Source of the DNA: Climacteris rufus
Lineage: Eukaryota; Chordata; Aves; Passeriformes; Climacteridae
Assembly (NCBI GenBank): GCA_013398175.1
Contig: VZRZ01008700.1
Location: forward strand, 1-64,000
DNA: 64,000 nt
Direction of reading: 5' to 3'
Below, piece after piece: positions 50,801 through 62,528 of this stretch. The stretch's first letter is position 1. Each line of letters starts with the position of its first letter. A program made the translations under genes and the position numbers. The notes beneath the pieces were generated by a model. That model had not been told where the DNA came from and searched no databases. It was given only the letters and a program-made list of their open reading frames with translations.

Positions 50801-53800
50801 TCTTCCTTACAAGCTGTCTAAATATTTTTATTAATAAGGATGATAAATATCCTCATGAACCACGTTTCAAAATGTAATATGAGCTCTGAGAATGCTGTGG
50901 AAGCAACACAGTTAGATTCAGACCCTATTTATCCAGGATGACTCTGGATGATTTAAAATTGATTTAAAGCTCAGTACATAGACCCAGCTTGGACTAATAT
51001 TAGAAATAAATAGAGAATTAGAAAATATTAGAAAAAGGTTTTAATATGTGCTTAATTAAACCAACTGAATTCACAGCTTCTTTGGAGTATTTTGCCACCA
51101 TGAACAAAAACATAATCTGGTTGGGCAGATAAAGGATTTTCTGATAGTGGTTTCATATTATGCCTTTCATCTAAATAATGTGCTCTGCAGTCTCCCCAAA
51201 CTGTGCAGAATACAACAACTTCTAGTGCTAATTTTATACAATGAAGCCTACTCAAAAAACAACCCAAAATAATGAGCTTTCAACTAGATCTGCCCATCTC
51301 CAAGTGACTAGATTAACCTAGAATTGGCTGGAAAGGAAAACAATAAACAAATTGCAGACTTTTCTATCACATTTGAGTCAGGACATTACAAAAGCCTGGT
51401 GATGGTCACTAGGAGATGCCAGTGGTTCACTTAAGCCAGTGAGCTAATGTAAAAAAAAGAACCATAAAGCAGTTGAAATTAAGGAGCGCAGGAGCACACA
51501 TACAAGTGTATCTGACATCATGGGGAAATTTGAGCCCAAGGAGGAGGCTCTGTTTGGCATAGGAGACAGACCATTGGCCAGGGCTTGACCCTGGGTGAAA
51601 GTCTTGCTCCTCTGGTCTGTGCTGCTGCTCTAAAATGGACCAGAGGGGCTGGTTTGTGTGTGCCACAGAGCAGAAATCTGAAAATAAACATCAATACTCA
51701 CATATTATTCTTATTCTATTTAGCAATTACATTTTGGATTAGAGATAACTGATTATTGTGGTCTGTTCTTTTAGCCACCCCACCTAAATACTGTGACAAC
51801 CTGGAATTGCTTTTGAGGTAAGGAGGAAAGTCAAAAAAGTAGAAAACATCTTGCAATTACAGTTAAAAAGAAACCTCTCAAAATCATATTAACAAAATTT
51901 AGCATGGGAAACCTTATGTCAGACTGTAACATCTGTGACCAAAAAAACCATACACATTATTAAACAGAACTCAAGCCTACTTTGTTCTAAAACTACAGCC
52001 ATTATTGATGACATGAATAATTCACTGTGATTAAAACAAAAATGAGCATTTATATAGATGTGTCCATTTCCTCTGTCTTAAAAAATTGTGTTTAATCAGA
52101 AAAAATGGCAAACAATTCTACTCTTAACTTCTTTTTGATGGGTATATGAATAGTTTCAGTTAGCGCTTACAGGCTTACTATTATGTCATGTATTACCAAA
52201 CAGTATGTCATTCTATTTTTACCTATTCTGCACATTTAATTCAATGTGTATTTTTCCCACTCTTTTTTCTTACATTAGAAGTTTAGCCTTTGGGTAAAAT
52301 AAAGAAAGTAATTACTTTTTGTCAAAATGGTGCAAGAACATAGCTCTGAGGTTATGAAACAGACTTCATTAGTAGCATATGTCTTCAATTTTTGCTATTA
52401 TTTTAGCTGCCCTGAGAGACCTTAAAAAATGAAACTTAGCATTAATGGACCTGAAATAATACTTCTAACTTTAGTATAGAATCTTGTAGAGGTTATATTA
52501 TAAATAAGAAATAGTCTTTCACATAAGGAATTGCCAAAAGTTTTACAAATTAAAGAAACTTTATTTGGTGTTTTTAAACTGCACTTTCACTGGGTGATAA
52601 AATGCATCCATACTGGTCCATCATTAGTAATGGTTTCCAATGAAACACTACAATGAAACTTTCAACATTTAGTGGTGAAATTATTTTAAATATTTTTAGG
52701 GAGGGAAGAAATTATTTAATCCAATTGTTATAAACCTAAACTGTTAGAAAAGTTTGAGAATTTAATTTCTGTCCCAAGTTCTTTGTCTGCTGATAGAATT
52801 TGGTGACTGAGATTTAATGTTATAAAATTTTAATGGAAATGAAAAGCAAAAACATGCAATAAAACCCCACTCAAAATCAAGCAGTTTATCTGTTGTCACA
52901 TCTATAACTTTAAAATTCCACTGTCAAAATTCTTCAGTTTCTCAAAAACATACAAGTCTCAAATGGAAATAAACACTTGAAATAAACACTTTCGCACGTT
53001 TAGTGCGAAACGATGGCTATGAGCATAGAAACTTATATTGATTCTCCACCAGAAAGGAGAACGAGGGGAATCTCAGCTATTAGACCTTGGCATCAGAGAG
53101 GTTCCCTGGTGCACCTTCCATGCTGCCAGCACTCCAAAAGGATTTCTTGCACTGACTGGTGTCAAACAGTAATCAGGGCTATTGTAATGAGAGGTGGGCA
53201 AGAGTAAAGGACAAATGAAGTGGAGTAACATTAACCATCAATAGGCAGGAAAACTGCTGCCATACCTGAATGCATACCTTCTCTTTTATTTTTTTTCTCC
53301 TTATATAATACGTACATGTAGAGTTAGGACTGAATTTGCAGGCTAGACAAACTTCAGGGTTTGTGGAGGGGTGTGTGTGTTTTGTTTGTTTGAGGTTTTT
53401 TAAAGAAGTAGATTTGGGCTTCGAGAAAGAACAATCTGGTGCTTTGTTTGTTCAGCTGTCAGTTTTTAGTATGCAGATTTGTTTCATTTTGTAGATCAAA
53501 TTCATGTGACTGATAACATTTTTTCCTTTTGATTTGGAAAGATCAGCTTTGCAAGTATATTTAACGAGTTCTTGAAAATGGATGAATCATTTAATTTGCT
53601 TTTTCATTTCTTGTGGTCAAAAATATTACTTAAGTAACCCAATGTAAAACCAATAAAGTTGTCAATCTGTTCTCTGTCACAAGTTCTTACAGAGATATAT
53701 CAAAGTATCTATAGCAGGAGGATAAAATCTGTTGACCCTCTAATAACCTCCTTGTTCTTTAAATATGCTATTACTTAATTTCTAAAAGTAGGAAATAGGC

Positions 53801-55705
53801 ATGCAAAGTGACTTAAACTGGAGAGACTCATCAACTACAATTTGATCAAATTGGTATTGCGATCAAACCTCACTGACAGTTACCAGACACTGCATTGACT
53901 TGCTCTCATTGCCAAGTGAACAATCATTTATTAAAATGATGACTTGATTATAATGAAAACAAGTTATATTCGCAAGTATATTTTTTAGTAGTCTCTGCAA
54001 AGAAGACTGAAGAATTAATAGAAAAGGGCCTCGAGGTAATTATCACAAGAACATTACAAGCTTGCCTTGACCACAAGCTGAGTGACCAAACAGCATAAAC
54101 TGCAGCACAAGGACAACATGAAAAAGAACTGAGTGGGATGAATCATGGCAGGGACCCTGGATCAAGAGGTGTCAGAACATCACAACCTGAGAGTGCTGAA
54201 AAGGTGTAGTGTGATATCACCATGGTCTGACTTGATTGATGACCTGTGCAATTACCCTCCACTCCTCAAGGACAGAATATGGGGGAAAATGCATGTAAGC
54301 AGAGAGCCCGTGTCAGGGCTGAGCAGCTGGGCAGAGTCTGACTCTCAGCATGGCTGTGTTGACCACTGTTTCCTCAAACTCCTCTGTGCTAACCCACTGA
54401 AACAATGTCAAGGCTCTTGCAGCTAACTCCCACTCAGTACCAGTTCATTTGGGATCTCAATAAGAAAAACTCAAGTTTATCTATTTTTTTGTGTAAAGGA
54501 TAGAAACTATAGAAAAGACCACAGCAATCTTATGTCCCTCCCAATGCTGGGAAGCCTGTCTGTTGCACTGCTGGATGAGAACCTGATTTTGGACTATGGT
54601 ATGCTGCTCAAGTTCCCATCTGTGGTCAAGGTGGTCAGCCTCATCATTTCTCACATCTTTTTAATATTTTTCCAAGTGAGCAAACCTATCAATCTTTTAC
54701 CTGTACAATACCAAACTTCCACTTGGTACATAGAAGTTCACTTTGGACATTGAGTTCTTACACCTCTCCTTAAGACTGAGCTTGTACAGGACATAATTAA
54801 AGGAACTGTATGCTGCCATCAGAGTACATGCTTGGCTTACACAGCAGTCACACAGGTACTAACACATAGGTCTCTATAACCAAGGCCTGTGATTGTATCC
54901 TGCTCGTATTTGGGTTGAAATCACAAACCACTCGCTAAAATGTCTTTCTCGGTTCCCTACTACAGTACGTGTTTTTGTGCGCCTCTGTATGTGCACATGT
55001 ATGCTGAGCTATGCCTGACACAGCCTTGCTTGGTTCACTTCACAAATTGATCTCAGTAGTGTCCATGCATAGGTGTTCCTTTTTGCCACATGGCATTTAC
55101 TTTTTGCAGGGTATTTCAAACTAGAATGATACTATAAGATGACATTTAGACCTGACATCTAGAGTTCCAGTAGTGATTAAACTCCTATAGCAAGAGGATT
55201 TTGGTTTGCTGCGTTTGCAATATATTGAAGAGACATGCAGCAATCTAAAAAAGCATCTCTAAAGCTTTTTTTGTACTTGAGTTTTTAATATAACTTTGCC
55301 TAGAATTTATTTAATGATTTGGTGAATTAGTTGTTTTTTTAAGTATTGACATAAGAGCCAGAACAGGTGATGTCATGAAAACAGGTTGCCAGAATCAAGG
55401 CTTTGTAATTGCCACAGTTTGCAGTATCTTTTCTATTATTTTGGAGGAAATGCAAACACAGATGCAGGCAGAAGGTAGTGTTCACACTAGTTCAAATATC
55501 CATATATATATCTATTTGACCATGCTTCCAAAAAGCGATACTGAACATAGTGTCAGAATAAGGGATAAAGACATTCCCTCTGGATTTTCCTGTCTTGATA
55601 ACTGAAACAGGAATAGATATGTCAACAATATACTTAAAGTTGAAAATATTATTAAGTTGAAGTTTCTCTAAGTTTCTTTCAGTGCTAAGAGTAATGGTAC
55701 ACATT
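47817..55705. other. AT-rich non-genic DNA with a few GC-richer patches
   Basis: No gene recognised. A-runs lie at 48589-48603 and 50080-50095. GC-richer patches at 51480-51680 and 54060-54760 have open frames without known domains. A CpG-containing perfect hairpin sits at 52990-53010, just before a 64-codon frame (53013-53207) that I do not recognise. Confidence 0.55.
52990..53010. repeat. Perfect 8-bp inverted repeat
   Basis: TTTCGCAC and GTGCGAAA are separated by the loop GTTTA. It contains two CpG-bearing arms in otherwise CpG-poor, AT-rich DNA. An ATG in good context follows at 53013. Confidence 0.85.
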
Positions 55706-56068
55706 ATCATAGAATCATAGAATATGCTGAGTTGGAAGGGACCCATCGAGATCATCAAGTTCAACTTCTGGTCCTGCATGGGACATCTGAAGAGTTCCAC
55801 CACATGCCTGAAAGTGTTGTCCAAATGCTTCTTGAACTAAGACAGATTTGGGGCTGTGACTACTTCCCTGAGGAGGCTGTTCCAGTGCCCAACCACTCTC
55901 TGGCTGAAAATCTTTTTCCTAGTATTCAACCTAAACTGCCCCTGACTCAGCTTCAGGCCATTTTCTCAAGTCCTGTCACTGGACACGAGAGTGAAGAAAT
56001 TGGCACCTGTCCCTCTACTTCTCCTCATAAGGATGTTGAAGAGCACAATGAGTCTCCTCTTTTCCTGG
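55706..56068 (-). mobile_element. CR1 LINE 3' region
   Basis: ATCATAGAATCATAGAATATG, then CTGAGTTGGAAGGGACCC and CCTGAAAGTGTTGTCCAAATG, is a well-preserved reversed CR1 3' end of a subfamily different from the one at 16418. The 114-codon plus-strand frame here is antisense to the LINE. Confidence 0.94.
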
Positions 56069-56327
56069 ACGAATAAAGCAATTGTATTGAGAAGTATTTC
56101 ATAAGTGGAGTTTTACTTCACAAATTTGTCTAAAGGAAAGAACTTTTATTATACCTCTTGTCTCTTGACATACGACTTATGATTCTAGTGTGTATTCTTC
56201 CTTGAAGTTTTAAATGAGTGTTCACAGATCCACTTAAGACAAAATGTGTTGCCCATTTTTCACTGTAAAATAGCTAGTTTTCTCTGTTAGACAGTCTCAA
56301 GGACGATTTCTGTAAACATAGCTATGT

Positions 56328-56577
56328 TGTTGTAAAAATTATCATTTTACATTCCTTTCCCATGGACACAGATCCCTTTGACGGACACTTCTTGTAACCA
56401 ATATAGTTAGAGACGGAAGTGTTAACTTTCTCCAATGATCTGTGATTTCTAAAAGTGTATATAAGAATTAAACGAAAGGGGTTCCCCCCTTTCCGCCCTT
56501 GCTCTGAACACAGCCCGAAGTCCGGCTCTCATTATTTCTGCGTCTTCGACTGATTACCGGGATAAGCCGTAATAACA
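56328..56577 (+). mobile_element. Probable ERV LTR, short
   Basis: TGTTGTAAAAATTATC leads to a TATA box TATATAA (56458-56464), then a GC-rich R/U5 (GGGGTTCCCCCCTTTCCGCC, TCTGCGTCTTCGACTGATTACC) ending GCCGTAATAACA. The U5 is CpG-rich and resembles a known avian LTR from memory. I found no target duplication, and the 5' boundary (56325, 56328 or 56331) is uncertain. The 85-codon minus-strand frame is a shadow. Confidence 0.66.
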
Positions 56578-57131
56578 GGCATTGCGGTAATAAAAATGTT
56601 ACCTGTATAATTCTGTTGTACAGGCTGTGATCATTGCAACAGCAAATGCAAAGTCCACAAACTGTTGTGTCATTAGATAGATGACCTGAGACACTACAAA
56701 TAATTAAAAAAAAAAAAAATCCCAAGCCCCTTTACCATTTTCCTGATGAATATCCTATTTTTTGAGTTAAATTGTCCAATTAATTTTCCTATCTGTAATT
56801 ACTCCACACTTTTTCACTTGAGTTTATTTACAGCTTCTGCATGTCCTTTATTTTACAAGATCTTTATTATGCAGTGTAGTGGTCTTTTTTTGTTTGATTG
56901 GTTTGGCTTTGAGCTATGCAAAGTTTAAATATTATGGAGAAGTAATAAAGAGTGGTGCAGAGAGCAATCTGCTTATTTAAAGGAGAGGAGAGAACTTATT
57001 ACTTTATCCTTTAGCAGTTCAGCAGCCCAAAACTGCAAAAAAAAAAACACATGGAATTTTAAATTAATATAATCTGTGCTGAAATACTGTTAAGAATTCT
57101 GATTTAAATTCTGACATTTGCAGCCACATAC
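56578..57131. other. AT-rich non-genic DNA
   Basis: No gene. An A-run lies at about 56705-56719. Confidence 0.6.
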
Positions 57132-57230
57132 TCATAGGATCATAGAATGGGTTAGGTTGGAAGGGACCTTAAAGTTCATCTAGTTACAAATCCACTGCTG
57201 TGGGCAGGAACACCTTCCACTAGATCATAT
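57132..57230 (-). mobile_element. CR1 LINE 3' end, about 100 bp
   Basis: TCATAGGATCATAGAATGGG, then TTAGGTTGGAAGGGACCTT and CAGGAACACCTTCCACTAGA. Confidence 0.93.
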
Positions 57231-58761
57231 GTACATCTGGAACTTCAGCCAACAGCAAAGTTTTGAAGTGGTAACTTCACTACATTTCAAAAAGTGAATG
57301 AAGGGTATTAATGGTCTGTGAGTGGCATTTCTTACTATAGACAGATGAAGTGTATGCTCTCTGTTACACAGTATCAGAAATAAGCAGTTCTAATATTCAG
57401 CTGAACCCCTGAGTTTTAACATGGAAAAGAAAATCAGCAACAATCCTTGACTGCTCTTTTCCATGCTACTCTTGATTTGGCACACATATGTCATCTGTTT
57501 ATTGTTTCTATTCCAGATTGAAACGTCCTATTTTTTCTAAGGATTTTACATTTAGAAACCTTGTTACTTGGTTCTGTGTCTTTCAGTTCTACTGTTTTTG
57601 AGATGGTGTTTGAAAGTACTCCCATTGTTAAAAGGTGAGTATGCCCTGGATTTAGTGCAGTCATGCAAGCCTGGATTTTTTCTTATTTTGAATTATTAAC
57701 TAGTGATTTCTTAGCTAATGCAAAGATGGTCACTCACAATATATTGGCAATAATACGTGGATCTTCCTCCTGTTAAGAAGAAAGAATTTTTTTTTATGCT
57801 ACACATGGCCAAATGTTGCACTGCAAAGCAGACAATGTATAAAACCAGGGGAAATAGACAGACTTATGCTGCAAACCCTCATATTTTCATGTCTCTAATC
57901 TATAAAACTGCATTCATGGATGGTTGAAAAATATGCAAATGAAAAATGCTTTATATATTGGTTGTAAAATAAGTTGATAATATGTCCCTAAATAATTTGT
58001 AAATCTTTTTATTATGATTACTTCACATTTCTTAAATCCAAAATACTTTTAGCTGAATAGTGAAAAGTTACATATGTCATTTACTCCATAAAATTCATTA
58101 TTTCTTTTCTTCATAATATAATTATTAAGACAGTGGCAAAGAACATAACAGTGAAGATAAAATGACCTGTCATAAAAATTTTAAAAGATAAAGTTATTAA
58201 AGTCTAGCAAAAGACATAAGGAAGAAAGAAACATGTAGCTGCTGGGACTGTGAGCATATGACTTGTTTAAAACAGAAAAAAGGTTAATGTCTAACTTGGG
58301 GAAAACTGAATTGTTTGATAGCTCAATGGAGAACTGCCCCACCTGTATCTCAGGCTTCAAATAATATGAACTACTGAATATCCTAAAATGCAAAAAATAC
58401 CCTACTTTGTGGTTTCAGTGAACATAATGGTGGTTAACCTTTTACGCTATTGCATAAGTTAAGAGCTCCTATTAAACCAGTGGAGAAAACATTTATATAG
58501 ACTGTGGAAACTGCACAACATCACCTATTCCCTCAGCTGCTGGTGACTTCAGACTGCTTCCACATTTATAATTTTTTTTAAGTGGCTGAATTAAGAAAAT
58601 TAACAGAGCATTGCACGTTCAGAGATCTTAAGTTATGCATTAAGGCAACAGTTAGTGTGTGCATGTGCAAAAAGAAACAACCCAAAAGTGGTTATTAACT
58701 GAGGTAAATTTAACTCTGCCATGTTCTAGAATTTCTGTACCAATGAAGACAGCTATTAATG
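57231..58761. other. AT-rich non-genic DNA
   Basis: No gene or repeat recognised. Confidence 0.6.
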
Positions 58762-58765
58762 ATGC

Positions 58766-59265
58766 TGTTGCCTTAGGTTTTAACCCTTATATTTTTCAAA
58801 TTCTGCATTGTCTGGCATGTATGCTTTATAGCTCGTTAGTTGCTGTTCTCTATAGACATAACAGTGCCACTATGTACNTTTTCAAATTCTCCATTGTCTG
58901 GCATGTATGCTTTATAGCTCGTTAGTTGCTGTTCTCTATAGACATAACAGTGCCACTCTGTACTTACCCTTCAAGGACATTCAGGCTGCCCAGACCCAAG
59001 CTTCTAAAGGAGGGGGGAGAGCAAACTAGGGGAGCTAGGGAGAAATTGTAAAGTTTTAATTGGTAAATCTATGCTGATATGCGATTGGACCAAACCTATA
59101 AAGGTGTGGAGAACTCGTGACTCTTCGTCCATTTTGGGTGATGCCCCAAAGAGGGGGCTTTGTCTGCCCTAAATGTACCTTTGAAGGCCTTTCGAATAAA
59201 TACCCACCTTTTATTCCCTTACTCCTGCCTGGCCTCAGTTTTTGGGCTAGCCTTTTTAGGCAACA
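58766..59265 (+). mobile_element. Solo LTR, class I-like, 4-bp target duplication
   Basis: Starts TGTTGCCTTAGG and ends TTTTTAGGCAACA, an 8-bp terminal inverted repeat (TGTTGCCT/AGGCAACA). ATGC at 58762-58765 and 59266-59269 is a 4-bp target duplication, typical of gammaretrovirus-like (ERV1) elements. Promoter elements are ATTGG (about 59084), TATAAA at 59097-59102 and AATAAA at 59195-59200. The U3 holds an 86-bp duplication around a single N, so the true length is probably about 414 bp. No internal genes flank it. Confidence 0.87.
58793..58964. repeat. 86-bp direct duplication flanking a single N
   Basis: 58793-58878 and 58879-58964 are near-identical (two substitutions seen: GCATTG/CCATTG and CTATGTAC/CTCTGTAC), and the lone N at 58878 sits at the junction. 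That is the pattern of two contig ends that overlap but were not merged. Confidence 0.9.
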
Positions 59266-59269
59266 ATGC

Positions 59270-60810
59270 CAGAGAGATGCGTCTATATCACAAAATCTGT
59301 GCAACAAGCAGGAATCAATACAAGACCAGCCTGGTCAGATGTCATGAGTTTCTTTTGTCATCTCTTGATGCAAGTAATTGTCAGTAATTAATAATTGTCA
59401 GTCAGCACAGTAATGTGAGGCAGAAAAAAAGCAAGGTGTTTCAAAAACCAATTTCAAAAAGCAATTTACAAGACTACAGAAGTGTATATGTAAATGCATG
59501 AGTTTGCAAATTAAGAATGGATTGTACTCAGAGTAACATACTATGCATTTTATTTGTTTAGTTTGGATGACGTGATATGTTCAAATTATTTTACAATTTA
59601 AGAAACAATACTTAAACTTGAGCTTAATACAAGATTGCTTATTAATTGTAATTTACCACAGTTTTATCAGACATAAAATAATTCACAGAAACCTAGATTT
59701 AAACTGCTTATTAAACTGCTGATTTTATCAGATAAAAGTGGTACAGAGCAGATCATAGTTAAGACAAAACATAAACCTGTTTCTCCACAGCATAATTTTG
59801 ACTAGTAATGCATACCAAAATCACCAAGTGGAGAGAAGTACTATATGTGTGATATTGGCTGATATAACTCAATCAACCTCTTTGATTAGTAAGGATGAAT
59901 AAAAGCTTATCCTTTACATTAAAATGTATCTGTGCTATTTGGTTGGCTTATCTTTTCTGAACTGTCCTCTTAGATTTTGCAAATACACTTAATGTGCATT
60001 TGTTACAGCCAGGGTCTAATTTAGGGTGAGCAAAGCAGTTCTCCAAAGAATAGTTTAATTAAACAGTTTAATTATGTCTGGATTCCTTTTATTATTTCTG
60101 ATGTGTAGTAGAAAAGTAGATGTAAAATAGGAAATTTAAATAAATCCAGAACTCCCATAATTGGTAATGGCAACCTTGGTAATGACAAACCTGGTCATGA
60201 AAAGCATGAAGTTATCTAAAATGTGACCTGACATAGTGTTCCCCAAAGCCATATTTAGCAGTCCTGGTTATTTGAGTGTACTGTAACTATACGACTTCTT
60301 CATATCCTTATAAAGGAGCTCCTAGAAGAGCTCTTTTGTATCATGGAAAGACCTTCAGAACCAAGCAAAACAAATTGAATAGAAAGTTCATGAAGAAGTT
60401 TATATAAAAGAATTTCAAGAATTAGAAGAAAACAGGCCTAAACCTGTCTTCTTCCAGTCACAAGAAAGCGTCTTTGCTTTTGAATTATCAGTTTTTTTCT
60501 TTACTTAATATTATCCTGGACCTGAGAAAAATGTCCTGTATGAAAACTGTATGACAACTGATACACTTACACCTTCACTTGTAAGGGGAAAACAAAATCC
60601 AAAATGGGACATTAAACCATCCCAGCCCTCTTACTGCAAGGTGAAAGAGGAATTACTGACATCAGATAATTTTGGTGCAAGTTTCAATGCAAGATGCATT
60701 CTTGGGCTGTTAGAAGATTTTGCTGCCTATTCTATAAACTGTGTCTGTGAAAAAGGTGGCTGTTCAATGTAAGCTTTTCATTTGAATGTCTCCCTACAAG
60801 GATGAGATTT
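59270..60810. other. AT-rich non-genic DNA
   Basis: No gene recognised. A 73-codon plus-strand frame (60551-60772) has no known domain. Confidence 0.6.
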
Positions 60811-61466
60811 ATCATAGAATCATAGAATGTTAAGGATTTGGAATGGACCTTAAAAATCAATTCATGCTCATTAGTCCTTGTCCTATCACTAGAGTTGCTG
60901 ACAAGCATACCTCTCCAGCCTCCCTGTGGGTGTCTTCAGATAACTGGAAGGTTGTTGTGATGTCTCCACACAACCTTCCCTTCTCCAGGTTGAACAGACT
61001 CAACTTTCTCAGCCTGTAAGGGATGTGCTCCAGTCCTTTTTCATCAACTTCATGGTCCTCCTCTAGACTTGCCACAGTTCCATGTCCTTCTTATGTTGGG
61101 GACACCAGAGATGGATGCAGTACTCCAGGAAGGGTCTCACAAGAGCAGAGTAGAGGGGGAAAAAATCACATCCTTCAACCTGCTGGCCACACTCCTTTGG
61201 ATGCAGCCTAGGATACAAATGGCCTTCTGAGCTGCAAACGCACACCGCTGGCTCATATTGAGTTTCTCATCAACCATCACTCCCAGGTCTTTCTCCACAG
61301 GGCTGCTTTCAATCACTTCTCTGCCCAGATTCTAGGTGTGTCTGAGATTGCTGTGCCCCAGGTACAGGACCTTGCACTTTGCTTTCTTGAATTTCATGAG
61401 GTTTGCATCAGCCCACCTCTCAAGTGTGCCAAGGTCCTTCTGGATAGCATCCTTTCCTGTCAGCTC
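60811..61466 (-). mobile_element. CR1 LINE, 3' region and part of RT
   Basis: ATCATAGAATCATAGAATG, then the reversed 3' region and into the RT C-terminus. On the minus strand, fragments such as PFLEYCIHLWCPQHKKDMELWQV and KFKKAKCKVLYLGHSNLR are recognisable CR1 RT motifs in different frames. Similarity ends about 30 bp before the LTR at 61495. Confidence 0.94.
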
Positions 61467-61494
61467 TACATAAAAGAGTTCTGTAATCCTAAGG

Positions 61495-62528
61495 TGGAGT
61501 GGTTTAGCCCTGGCCAACGGCCAAGGACACACTAGAACTGCTTTTTCCCCCTTCTGAACAAAACTGTGTTACTAAACCGTGATAAGAAATGCTGGCAGAG
61601 GAGCAAAGTTAGGCTGAGACAAGGTCAGTGCTTCTAAGTGATAAAGTGAATTTATTACAGAGTCAAAGGCGCAAGCAAAAAAAGGAACATTTCCTAAACA
61701 TTCCTTCTTCACCATCGTCCCATCCCCCCCTCCTTAACAGCCTCACAGCCCTCTCTTCTCCCAGATCATAAGGGGAACCCGGGGAAGGGGTTTTTCTCTA
61801 ATTAGTTTAGTCCTCAGATGCTCAGGTGTTTCCTCTTCTTAGCAATTATACCTGGAGGGGTCTCTCTCTCTCCTCTGGCACCGTGGCAAGGTTTGCAGAA
61901 GTTGGTGCGCAGCCCACTCAGACTTGCTGCCGCTCCATCCCTCCCATCAAGCTGGTCTCTCTCTTAGGGTAGGAATAAAACCAGGCTTCTTTTAACTTAA
62001 TTGACTCCCTTCTTGATTCAGGAGCAAAGGCCTTGTTCCCCACCAGACACAGATTCTCTTGTGGGAGTTCACTCCCTTCTGCACTGTCTCCGCTTTACTG
62101 TGTTTGATTTAAGTCTCTCACCACAGGCCACGAGAATGTCTCAGTTCCAATGATGCAGGAACCTCCTCCCCCATTGCTTCTCTTCTTTGGTGGACTGGCA
62201 GAGTTTGCTGGCTCTCATACCTGATGTTTCTGTTGTTTTTCTTAGTTTGCTATACTCCTTCTCCTCTGCCTACCTACACCTACGTGACTACATGGCGCGT
62301 GTCTACATGCTAGTGAGATTGCTTTTTAAACATACTGTCGTGGAGGCGTTTCTGTCCTTCCTAATTGGCCAAACTGTGGAGAACAGCACATCAATCTCCC
62401 AGGAGCCATCAGAGATAGGCCCTGACTGGACAGCTGTGGGAGCTTCTGGAAGCTCCTTACAGGAGCCATCTTTTGGCCCCTACCACACCCAAAAAGCTAG
62501 ACCTCCCAAACTCCTCAAACCACCACAT
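61495..62528 (-). mobile_element. 1-kb LTR, ERVL-like termini
   Basis: On the minus strand it starts TGTGGTGGTTTGAGGAG and ends GGGCTAAACCACTCCA, so the ends form an imperfect inverted repeat around GTGGTTT. The poly(A) signal AATAAA (plus TTTATT, 61651-61656) is followed by about 150 bp of U5. A TTTAAAAA box (plus, about 62322-62330) may serve as TATA. The immediate flanks TAAGG and TTTGG do not match well, so the target duplication is decayed or the boundary is off. The 122-codon plus-strand frame at 62187-62555 is antisense to U3. Confidence 0.75.

Noticed and set aside
58659..58925. 88-codon frame with an internally repeated peptide
   Set aside because: The repetition comes from the N-flanked 86-bp duplication, probably an assembly artefact, inside an LTR.
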